From positions 1-5,844 of the forward strand of contig JAHWJJ010000307.1 of the NCBI GenBank assembly GCA_019348475.1: DNA of 5,844 bases. The letters are read 5' to 3'. A program made the translations under genes and the position numbers. Position 1 is the first letter of the stretch. Each line of letters starts with the position of its first letter. Below are positions 1 through 4,534 of the stretch, one piece after another. The notes below the pieces were generated by a model. It saw only the letters and a program-made list of their open reading frames with translations. It was not told the origin of the DNA and searched no databases. The DNA is from Gemmatimonadota bacterium (GTDB lineage Bacteria; Gemmatimonadota; Gemmatimonadetes; Longimicrobiales; Longimicrobiaceae).

Positions 1-334
1 TGCCGACGGCGGCCAACGCGTTCACGGCGGCTAGGGCGACCTTGGGGTCCTCGTGTCGCACCAGCTTCGACGCCGGGGCCACGGCGGCGGGGGCCTTCAT
101 CCGCGCCAGCGCTTCCAGAACCGGCAGCAGCGACTGCGGCGCCGCGTCACCGCCGGCCACGCCGACCAGCGCCTCGGCCATCTCCGGCCCGCCGATTTTC
201 TCGGCGACGGCGACGGTGTCGGGGATGAGCGCGGCGTTCTTGGCCGGGTCGCGCAGGATGCCGCGGATGAAGCCGGCCGCGGCGTCAGGCTTGGACCGGG
301 CCAGCGAGCGTAGCACGGCGCGGCGGTAGGGCAC
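1..334 (-). CDS. HEAT-repeat-like protein, partial (C-terminal side lies beyond the left edge)
   Basis: Read leftward, the frame gives about 110 residues of Ala/Leu-rich paired helices with strongly GC-biased third positions. Segments such as YRRAVLRSLARSKPDAAAGF, MAEALVGVAGG and LLPVLEALARM, ending in HEDPKVALAAVNALAAVG, have the period and the D-P-K-V-A-x-x-A-x-x-A-L signature of HEAT/PBS-lyase-type repeats. Such solenoids are protein-binding scaffolds; the specific role cannot be told. The frame runs off the left edge with no stop. The 5' side is unclear. The only reasonable start is the GTG at 334-332, without a visible ribosome-binding site. Protein-like sequence (IPRWGAQD) continues upstream to about 361, after which the open frame becomes proline-rich low complexity and reaches a stop at 491-493. 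The gene may therefore be truncated at its 5' end or disrupted. The repeat class is fairly sure; start and integrity are not. Confidence 0.6.
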   Translation of the reverse strand, partial: MPYRRAVLRSLARSKPDAAAGFIRGILRDPAKNAALIPDTVAVAEKIGGPEMAEALVGVAGGDAAPQSLLPVLEALARMKAPAAVAPASKLVRHEDPKVALAAVNALAAVG

Positions 335-406
335 GTCCTGAGCACCCCAGCGCGGTATCCCAGGGGGGGCGGGGAAAGGGCCCGGAGCCCGCGGATTCGG
401 CGTGGA

Positions 407-462
407 GGGACACGGGCACACGGGGACAAGGGGACAGGGGCACAAGGGGATAAGGGGACAAG
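407..462 (+). repeat. Octamer tandem array, GGGACAAG type, G-quadruplex-prone
   Basis: Seven degenerate units are visible: GGGACACG, GGCACACG, GGGACAAG, GGGACAG (7 nt), GGGCACAAG (9 nt), GGGATAAG and GGGACAAG. The top strand carries five GGGG runs (422-425, 430-433, 437-440, 446-449, 454-457) separated by 3-5 bases, which meets the usual G-quadruplex pattern. Read on the bottom strand it would give a Leu/Ser/Pro/Val/Cys-rich low-complexity peptide, so any open frame through it is not evidence of a gene. It lies just upstream of the degenerate 5' side of the HEAT-like gene. Confidence 0.8.
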
Positions 463-549
463 GCGCAGCCCGGCGCGTACACCGACTGGTTCAGCAAGGC
501 GCGCGTCTCGCTGAGCCCATCCCGCGTGGCTGGACATCCCCACCCACGG

Positions 550-739
550 CTACCAGGCCGAACGCACGATGTGCTCCTGGAACTTCTTGACCCATGGGCG
601 CCGGGAAGCTGAGCATTCCAGCGCCAACTCGTCGAATGGGTGCATCCCGGCCGATGGAGTAGGTGAACAGCTGGTGTTGGGGAAACGCCTCGATCAGGCG
701 GCGGTGGCCCTGCCAGTCCTCCAGGACGAATTTGTCCAC
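550..739 (-). pseudogene. Frameshifted remnant of an unrecognised leftward gene
   Basis: Two adjoining frames look coding in turn. From 739 leftward (first codon GTG) the frame gives VDKFVLEDWQGHRRLIEAF and then QLFTYSIGRD, with nearly all third positions G or C. After about 640 that frame loses its GC-third bias. A second frame takes over with HPFDELALECSASRRPWVKK and FQEHIVRSAW, ending at TAG 552-550, again with high GC at third positions. The simplest reading is one small gene of about 65 residues broken by an indel near 638-645. An ATG at 750-748 lies in the second frame behind a G-rich stretch, so an older start there with compensating indels is possible. I do not recognise the family. 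The alternative is two unrelated short frames or a sequencing error. Confidence 0.4.
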
Positions 740-768
740 GAGCTAAACATTCGAGCCCCCGCCGACCC

Positions 769-797
769 TTGCCGAAAGCCCTCTTTGAGCCTATCTG
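769..797 (+). promoter_or_regulatory. Possible weak sigma-70 promoter
   Basis: TTGCCG (769-774) and TATCTG (792-797) are separated by exactly 17 bases. Each hexamer matches four of six consensus positions. It points at the small membrane protein gene starting at 886, giving a leader of about 80 bases. The local base composition is less GC-rich than the surroundings. Such matches arise by chance, so this is tentative. Confidence 0.25.
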
Positions 798-885
798 ACG
801 GTCGCGCGGTGAGATGCATCCGCACCTCGTTTCCATCTCATCCCCTGGCTTCGCCACGGCGGCCGTACACGCACCAGACAGCAGA

Positions 886-1032
886 ATGACATTCTTCCTG
901 TACCTCATCCTCATAGGCATTCTGATCGGGATGGGGCTTGCCGTCGAACAGCTGCTCAACCGTATCATCCAGCAACTCGAAGCCATCGAACAGCGCCTCG
1001 CGTCGCTGGACGGCAAGGGACCCGGCGGCTGA
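886..1032 (+). CDS. Small single-pass membrane protein, 48 residues
   Basis: Residues 2-20 (TFFLYLILIGILIGMGLAV) form an uninterrupted hydrophobic helix long enough to span a membrane. The start fits a short leaderless N-terminus with the tail in the cytoplasm. Residues 21-42 (EQLLNRIIQQLEAIEQRLASL) have heptad-spaced Leu/Ile and form an amphipathic, probably coiled-coil helix. The end, DGKGPGG, is flexible. The frame stays open back to an ATG at 814, but residues before 886 are not protein-like, and a membrane helix starting at residue 2 favours the ATG at 886. No strong Shine-Dalgarno is visible (AGACAGCAG precedes it). The family is not recognised. The layout suggests a small oligomeric membrane or partner-tethering protein, which is inference only. 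The next gene, the methyltransferase, follows after 95 bases on the same strand. Confidence 0.6.
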   Translation: MTFFLYLILIGILIGMGLAVEQLLNRIIQQLEAIEQRLASLDGKGPGG

Positions 1033-1127
1033 CGAGCGTCCGGCCGCGCCGGCCGGCGACCCGGAAAGCCCGGTTTGCATCGAGGATCACGGATGCGGCT
1101 GGCTCACGGTTTCGCAAGGGGAACGCG

Positions 1128-1892
1128 ATGACGACCGAGGACGAGGCGCGGGCGCCGAAGCTGTACGACGATCTGGCGTCGTGGTGGCCGCTGATGTCGG
1201 CGCCGGAGGAGTACGCGCATGAGGCGGAGTTCTACGGACGGGCGCTGATCGAGGCATGCGCGCGGCCGCCGCGCACCCTGCTGGAGTTGGGGAGCGGGGG
1301 CGGCAACAACGCGTCGTATCTCAAGGCGCGGTTCGATCGGACGGTGCTGGTGGACCTGTCGCCGGGGATGCTGGAGGTGAGCCGCCGGCTGAATCCGGAG
1401 TGCGAGCACGTGCAGGGCGACATGCGCGCGGTGCGGCTGGGGCGCGAGTTCGACTGCGTGTTCGTGCACGACGCCGTGTGCTACATGGCCACCGAGGCGG
1501 ACCTGCGGCAGGCCATCCGGACGGCGTGGATCCACTGCGCCCCGGGCGGCGCCGCGCTTTTCGCCCCCGACCACCTGCGCGAGAACTTTGTGCCGTCCAC
1601 CGAGCAGGGCGGCCGCGACGGCGCCGATCGCGCCATGCGCTACCTGATGTGGACGTGGGACCCCGACCCGGCGGACAGCACGTACACCGTGGATTTTGCG
1701 TACCTGCTGCGCCAGGCGGACGGCTCGGTGCGCGTGGAGCACGACCGGCACCTGGAGGGCCTGTTTTCGCGCGGGGACTGGCTGCGGCTGCTGCAGGAGG
1801 CGGGATTCCAGCCGAGCGCCGTCCCGTTCGATCACCCGGACCTGGAGCCCGGCAGCCACCAGGTGTTCGTCGCCCGTAAGCCCGTGGGGTGA
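1128..1892 (+). CDS. Class I SAM-dependent methyltransferase
   Basis: A 254-residue protein with the Rossmann-like methyltransferase core. Motif I is LLELGSGGGNNA (residues 51-62), the glycine-rich loop that binds S-adenosylmethionine. The acidic residue for the ribose hydroxyls is D76 in VLVDLSPGML. QGDMR (96-100) is the adenine-side motif, and FDCVFVHDAVCYM (108-120) is the strand-4 region. CAPGGAALF (137-145) is the post-motif turn and strand. Residues 150-254 form a lid and C-terminal sheet with GDWLRLLQEAGF, typical of the Methyltransf_11/25 group. It should transfer a methyl group from SAM in the cytoplasm; the acceptor cannot be deduced. The start is well supported: AAGGGGA (1116-1122) lies five bases before ATG. 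No clear promoter or terminator is visible, and the neighbours give no pathway hint. Class is certain, substrate unknown. Confidence 0.93.
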   Translation: MTTEDEARAPKLYDDLASWWPLMSAPEEYAHEAEFYGRALIEACARPPRTLLELGSGGGNNASYLKARFDRTVLVDLSPGMLEVSRRLNPECEHVQGDMRAVRLGREFDCVFVHDAVCYMATEADLRQAIRTAWIHCAPGGAALFAPDHLRENFVPSTEQGGRDGADRAMRYLMWTWDPDPADSTYTVDFAYLLRQADGSVRVEHDRHLEGLFSRGDWLRLLQEAGFQPSAVPFDHPDLEPGSHQVFVARKPVG

Positions 1893-2031
1893 GCGGGCGA
1901 ACACGCGCCTGACGTTTCCGGGACGTTCGGGCGCGACTCCGTTTTCCTGATCCGGAACGGTGCGCTCGATGATGTTGGTAGGTGCTCGCTCATCTGCAAG
2001 CGTGCTTCGTGAACCTTCAGGTGCAGGAACG

Positions 2032-2373
2032 ATGGTGTTGAGAAAGCCGCGGATGGTGGGCGGGGGCGGCGACGGGATGGACGTGCTGCAGTACGAGGTT
2101 CTGCAGGAAACGGCAGCGGTGCTGGCGCGGCTGGGGCGCAAGCTGCAGGACGCGCTGGACGGGCTGGCGGCGTTCGATGCGGCCCCGCCGGCCGGCTGGA
2201 CCGCGGACGACCGGGACGCGCTCGTGCGCGCGGCGGGCGAGGCGCTGTGGTACTACGTGGTCCAGCGCGAGGTGATGCGCATTCCCGCCACCGACGCGAT
2301 GCTGCGCGAGCTGGGCGTCCCCCGCGAGGTACGCCTGCGAATGGGCCTCAACCGCGGCCCTTCCGTCTGGTAG
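2032..2373 (+). CDS. DUF6665-like small helical protein
   Basis: A 113-residue, mostly helical protein with no signal peptide or membrane segment. The core begins at YEVLQETAAVLARLGRKLQD (about residues 20-39). A short loop (APPAGWTADDRD) and a second helix with AAGEALWYYVVQREVMRI follow, and it ends with LGVPREVRLRMG. The pattern YE-L-E-A-LGR near the start, an aromatic pair plus VQRE in the middle and a PREV-x-x-RMG end is what I recall for DUF6665 proteins, whose function is unknown. The frame is open back to 1960, but residues before 2032 look non-coding. ATG 2032 has AGGA at 2025-2028, rather close; ATG 2053 or 2077 (MDVLQYEV) are alternative starts. Its 3' end meets the decayed plug-domain gene read the other way. 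Reality of the gene is likely; the family name is from memory. Confidence 0.75.
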   Translation: MVLRKPRMVGGGGDGMDVLQYEVLQETAAVLARLGRKLQDALDGLAAFDAAPPAGWTADDRDALVRAAGEALWYYVVQREVMRIPATDAMLRELGVPREVRLRMGLNRGPSVW

Positions 2374-2380
2374 CCCCGCA

Positions 2381-2580
2381 GAAGCCGCCCCCCGGCAGCG
2401 GCGTCACCGCCACGCCCGCCAGCTGCCCCCGCAGCATCTCCTGCACCCGCGAGGCGCCCTGGCCTGCAGCCGCTCGCCCGAAAGCGACGCGACCGAGCGG
2501 GCCCGCGGAGGCGCCAGTGCGGCCCCCGAACCTTGCGCCGGCGGACGCCCGCGGCCGATACTCCGCGACACGTTCACCAT
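2381..2580 (-). pseudogene. Decayed TonB-type plug-domain (SusC/RagA-like) gene
   Basis: On the bottom strand a GGAG lies five bases before ATG 2580-2578. The frame reads MVNVSRSIGRGR, then ARSVASLSGERLQAR, and would stop at 2406-2404. After about 2458 the coding signal moves by one base into a second frame, which reads SRVQEMLRGQLAGVAVTPLP and then GGGF with almost every third base G or C. Joined, ASLSGERLQAR-SRVQEMLRGQLAGV-PLPGGGF resembles the plug region of TonB-linked receptors (pattern: ASL-x-x-E, a short linker, R-V-E-E-M-L-x-G-R-x-x-G-V, then G-G-x-S-I-R-I-R-G). Here the final IRIRG block is missing; the frame goes on as CGATRRKG to a stop at 2350-2348, overlapping the DUF6665-like gene by 26 bases. 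So this is a -1 frameshifted and 3'-truncated copy. Small stand-alone plug-domain proteins exist in some phyla. The family assignment is by motif only. Confidence 0.55.
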
Positions 2581-2679
2581 GCCTTCTCCAGCCCTCCCGA
2601 TGAGCCACCGCCTCCTCCTCCCGTCCATGCCCCCGCCCCCTCGGACGCGGATCGCGCCCGGCGCCGCGGAGCACCGGGG

Positions 2680-3153
2680 ATGACCCGCCGCGGGGGGGAA
2701 AGCGCGGGGATGCTGCTGTTCCGCAGGTCGGCGGAGCGCGGGCTGGAGGTGTTCCTGGCGCACCCCGGCGGCCCGTTCTGGAAGAACAAGGACGTGGGCG
2801 CGTGGACGCTCCCCAAGGGACTGGTGGACGAGGGCGAGACGCCGCTGGACGCCGCGCGGCGCGAGTTCCAGGAGGAGACGGGGATCGTGCCGCGGGAGCC
2901 GTTTCTGCCGCTGGGCGAAATCCGCCAGAAGGCGGGAAAGCGCGTCCACGCCTGGGCCTGGGAGGGCGACGCCGACCCCGCCACGGTCACCAGCAACGAG
3001 ATGCGCACGGAATGGCCGCGTGGATCGGGACGCTGGATCACCTTTCCCGAAGTTGACCGCTGCGCCTGGTTCACCCCCGCCCAGGCGCGCGAAAAGATGA
3101 ACGCCGCGCAGGCGGAGCTCATCGGCCGCCTGGAAGCCCTGCTGGCGCGCTAG
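2680..3153 (+). CDS. NUDIX hydrolase, COG4119 type
   Basis: A 157-residue NUDIX protein. The NUDIX box G-x5-E-x7-R-E-F-x-E-E-x-G-I is complete at residues 47-69: G47, E53, R61-E62, E65-E66, G68. The acidic residues bind the divalent metal that hydrolyses a diphosphate linkage in a nucleoside-diphosphate-X substrate. Upstream, [17 protein letters not shown] (27-42) followed by TLPKG, and downstream [11 protein letters not shown] (90-100) and [17 protein letters not shown] (111-127), are features I associate with COG4119, predicted NTP pyrophosphohydrolases of unknown substrate. The length fits that group. The frame is open back to 2533, but the extra 49 residues are proline-rich and non-natural. 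CGGAG (2667-2671) lies eight bases before ATG 2680, which settles the start. A decayed plug-domain gene diverges from it upstream. Confidence 0.93.
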   Translation: MTRRGGESAGMLLFRRSAERGLEVFLAHPGGPFWKNKDVGAWTLPKGLVDEGETPLDAARREFQEETGIVPREPFLPLGEIRQKAGKRVHAWAWEGDADPATVTSNEMRTEWPRGSGRWITFPEVDRCAWFTPAQAREKMNAAQAELIGRLEALLAR

Positions 3154-3163
3154 CCGTGCTCCC

Positions 3164-3194
3164 CCTCTCCGGTGCGGGCTGCCGGGGGGAGAGG
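3164..3194. repeat. Inverted repeat after the NUDIX gene
   Basis: CCTCTCC (3164-3170) pairs with GGAGAGG (3188-3194), and GGT/GCC pairs inside it around a GCGGGCT loop, leaving a few bulged Gs. It starts ten bases after the NUDIX stop codon. No T run follows, so it is not a standard intrinsic terminator. It could stall or protect the 3' end of the message, or be one copy of a dispersed genomic palindrome. Confidence 0.45.
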
Positions 3195-3235
3195 CCCGGG
3201 GTGCCCCGCGGACGCAGCCCCACGTCTGCCGCCCC

Positions 3236-3319
3236 TTCACTCCTTCACCCCTTCACCCCTTCACCCCTTCACCCCTTCACCCCTTCACCCGTTCACCCGT
3301 TCACCCGTTCACCCGTTCA
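3236..3319. repeat. Octamer tandem array TTCACCC(C/G), ten units
   Basis: Unit 1 is TTCACTCC (3236-3243). Units 2-6 are exact TTCACCCC (3244-3283). Units 7-10 are exact TTCACCCG (3284-3315), with a partial TTCA after them. The two variants are sorted into blocks, a sign of copying of neighbouring units. The bottom strand therefore carries nine evenly spaced G runs (four GGG, five GGGG), each separated by four or five bases, a strong G-quadruplex pattern. The array ends 19 bases before the -35 hexamer of the rplM promoter. There are no spacers, so it is not a CRISPR. Confidence 0.95.
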
Positions 3320-3338
3320 TTTCCCCCGCCCCGTCCCG

Positions 3339-3367
3339 TTGACACGCGGCAAAAATCTCGGTATCAT
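3339..3367 (+). promoter_or_regulatory. rplM-rpsI promoter (sigma-70 type)
   Basis: TTGACA (3339-3344) is a perfect -35 hexamer. A 17-base spacer containing an A5 run leads to TATCAT (3362-3367), one mismatch from TATAAT. Transcription should begin near 3373-3376, giving a leader of about 120 bases before the rplM start. This is the best promoter match in the window and fits a highly expressed ribosomal protein operon. Confidence 0.85.
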
Positions 3368-3390
3368 ACGCGTCTGTCCAGACCACGCAC

Positions 3391-3424
3391 TCCGCTCCGG
3401 GCAAGGCGCCGGGGGCGGAATTTT
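3391..3424 (+). promoter_or_regulatory. rplM leader hairpin followed by ATTTT, possible attenuator
   Basis: TCCGCTCC (3391-3398) pairs with GGGGCGGA (3412-3419) with one G-U pair. Two further G-C pairs are possible around the GCAAGGCG loop if one G bulges. ATTTT (3420-3424) follows at once. A GC-rich stem followed by a short T run inside the leader resembles a weak intrinsic terminator. The T run is short, so this is a candidate only. A second stem, GCCGG (3445-3449) with CCGGC (3457-3461), follows. Confidence 0.4.
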
Positions 3425-3468
3425 CGTCCGGAACACCAGAACCCGCCGGCACCGGTCCGGCACAGGCC

Positions 3469-3483
3469 CGCGCTTCGGGCGCG
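3469..3483 (+). promoter_or_regulatory. Leader hairpin just before the rplM start
   Basis: CGCGC (3469-3473) and GCGCG (3479-3483) form a perfect five-pair stem around TTCGG. A competing stem, GCCCG/CGGGC, uses part of the same bases. It ends 11 bases before ATG 3495, close to or covering the weak Shine-Dalgarno region (GAGAAAATCGAG), so it could modulate ribosome access. In this base composition short stems are common, so its role is inference. Confidence 0.35.
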
Positions 3484-3494
3484 AGAAAATCGAG

Positions 3495-3923
3495 ATGAAG
3501 ACGTATTCCGTTAAGGCGGGTGAGATCGAGCACCGCTGGTACGTCGTGGACGCGGGGGGCAAGATCCTCGGCCGCGTTGCGACGGAGATCGCGCGAGTGC
3601 TGCGCGGCAAGCACAAGCCGACCTTCACCCCGCACCTGGACACCGGCGACTACGTCGTGGTCATCAACGCGGACAAGGTCCGTCTGAGCGGCAACAAGGC
3701 CGACCAGAAGACCTACTTCAAGCACACCGGCTACATGGGCGGGGAAAAGTTCATCCCCTTCCGCGACATGCTGGCCAGGCACCCCGAGCGGGTGGTGGAG
3801 CTTGCGGTAAAGGGCATGCTGCCCAAGAACGCCCTGGGCCGCCAGATGCGCAAGAAGCTGAAGGTGTACGCCGGGGCGGAGCATCCGCACCAGGCCCAGA
3901 ACCCCGAGCCCCTCACCTTCTGA
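3495..3923 (+). CDS. rplM: 50S ribosomal protein L13 (uL13)
   Basis: The 142-residue protein matches the usual bacterial length exactly. It begins [40 protein letters not shown] (22-41) is the conserved early block, [19 protein letters not shown] (50-68) the central one, and [12 protein letters not shown] (72-83) the tRNA/rRNA-facing loop. The family signature [20 protein letters not shown] lies at 105-124. uL13 binds 23S rRNA early in assembly of the large subunit. The frame is open back to 3156 through the octamer array and promoter, so only ATG 3495 is credible. Its Shine-Dalgarno is weak (GAG elements within GAGAAAATCGAG). The gene follows a strong promoter and a structured leader, and rpsI starts five bases after its stop, the standard rplM-rpsI pair. 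Confidence 0.98.
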   Translation: MKTYSVKAGEIEHRWYVVDAGGKILGRVATEIARVLRGKHKPTFTPHLDTGDYVVVINADKVRLSGNKADQKTYFKHTGYMGGEKFIPFRDMLARHPERVVELAVKGMLPKNALGRQMRKKLKVYAGAEHPHQAQNPEPLTF

Positions 3924-3928
3924 TCATC

Positions 3929-4324
3929 ATGGCGACCACCGAACAGTTCCACGCCATCGGGCGCCGCAAGACCTCGGTCGCGCGCGTGTACCTGCGCCCC
4001 GGCAACGGCACCTGGACCGTCAACGGGCGCACGCTCGAGCAGCACCTGCCCCGGCACGTCCTGCAGCAGTCGGCCAACCGCCCCCTGGTGGCCACGGAAA
4101 CCGAGGGCCAGTACGACGTCAAGGTGACGGTGAACGGGGGCGGCGTGCGCGGCCAGGCCGACGCCATTCGCCTGGCCGTGGCCCGCGCGCTGCTCAAGGT
4201 GAACGAGGAGTTCCGTACCCGCCTGCGCGCCGAGGGTCTGCTGACCCGCGACCCGCGCGAGGTGGAGCGCAAGAAGCCCGGCCGTCCGGGTGCGCGCAAG
4301 CGGTTCCAGTTCAGCAAGCGCTAA
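3929..4324 (+). CDS. rpsI: 30S ribosomal protein S9 (uS9)
   Basis: A 131-residue protein of the usual length. It opens with HAIGRRKTSVARVYLRPG (8-25), the conserved N-terminal block. VNGRTLEQHLPR (31-42) follows. The family signature VNGGGVRGQADAIRLAVARA lies at 68-87. The basic tail RKKPGRPGARKRFQFSKR (114-131) ends in SKR, which in known ribosomes reaches into the decoding region and contacts P-site tRNA. It starts five bases after the rplM stop with no Shine-Dalgarno in the gap or in the end of rplM. Translational coupling to rplM is the likely way it is initiated. It is transcribed from the promoter at 3339-3367. Confidence 0.98.
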   Translation: MATTEQFHAIGRRKTSVARVYLRPGNGTWTVNGRTLEQHLPRHVLQQSANRPLVATETEGQYDVKVTVNGGGVRGQADAIRLAVARALLKVNEEFRTRLRAEGLLTRDPREVERKKPGRPGARKRFQFSKR

Positions 4325-4342
4325 CCGGGAGCGCCCGGCGGG

Positions 4343-4379
4343 CGCGGTGCCGGGACGGCGGGTCCGTCCCGGCACGCGC
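4343..4379 (+). terminator. Large perfect hairpin after rpsI, terminator or attenuator
   Basis: GTGCCGGGACGG (4347-4358) pairs without mismatch with CCGTCCCGGCAC (4364-4375) around CGGGT. CGCG on each side extends the stem by about four pairs if one G bulges. It lies 22 bases after the rpsI stop. Only TTT (4381-4383) follows, after a GCGCG, so efficient intrinsic termination is uncertain. It may terminate partially, protect the rplM-rpsI message end, or belong to the rpsB leader. Confidence 0.6.
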
Positions 4380-4423
4380 GTTTGCCTGAATTCCGGTACC
4401 ATCACGCACACCGCCCGACGCAC

Positions 4424-4491
4424 GGGCCCGGGTGCCGCTCCGTCGCAGGGGCGGTCGGGCCGGCGGATGACGGCGGTGGAAGCCCGGGCCC
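4424..4491 (+). promoter_or_regulatory. Structured leader upstream of rpsB
   Basis: GGGCCCGGG (4424-4432) pairs perfectly with CCCGGGCCC (4483-4491). Inside, CCGCTCC (4435-4441) pairs with GGGGCGG (4448-4454) around GTCGCA. Together they enclose a 68-base domain that ends 43 bases before the rpsB start. A -10-like TACCAT (4397-4402) lies just upstream in a context like that of the rplM -10 (GGTACCATCACGC versus GGTATCATACGC), but no good -35 is visible. S2 autoregulation through rpsB leaders is known in other bacteria; its presence here is inferred. Confidence 0.4.
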
Positions 4492-4534
4492 CGGGGTGGG
4501 GCCGCAGGGAAAACCGCATTCCATCAGGATCCCC

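Noticed and set aside
285..1016. 243-residue bottom-strand open frame
   Set aside because: It crosses the octamer array, the frameshifted remnant and the small membrane gene. Most of it lacks GC bias at third positions; only a short stretch near 463-521 looks coding-like.
1900..1935. Repeat GACGTTTCCGG-GACGTTC after the methyltransferase as an operator or terminator
   Set aside because: The pairing is imperfect and short, there is no T run, and it is not placed at a recognisable promoter.
1104..2141. 345-residue bottom-strand open frame opposite the methyltransferase
   Set aside because: It mirrors the real gene's codon bias, and the translation is a His/Arg/Pro-rich artefact without motifs.
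2404..3240. 278-residue bottom-strand open frame opposite the NUDIX gene
   Set aside because: Upstream of 2580 it is antisense to a certain NUDIX gene. Only the part from 2580 leftward, behind its own ribosome-binding site, has coding character, and that is reported as the decayed plug-domain gene.
3236..3319. CRISPR array
   Set aside because: The units are directly adjacent octamers with no spacers, and no cas gene is present.
3375..3494. The Firmicutes L13 leader RNA family
   Set aside because: Position fits, but I cannot match its conserved structure or sequence, and the composition suggests an unrelated phylum.
4382..4402. TTGCCT and TACCAT as an rpsB promoter
   Set aside because: The two hexamers are only nine bases apart, too close for a sigma-70 promoter, and no other -35 at 16-18 bases fits.
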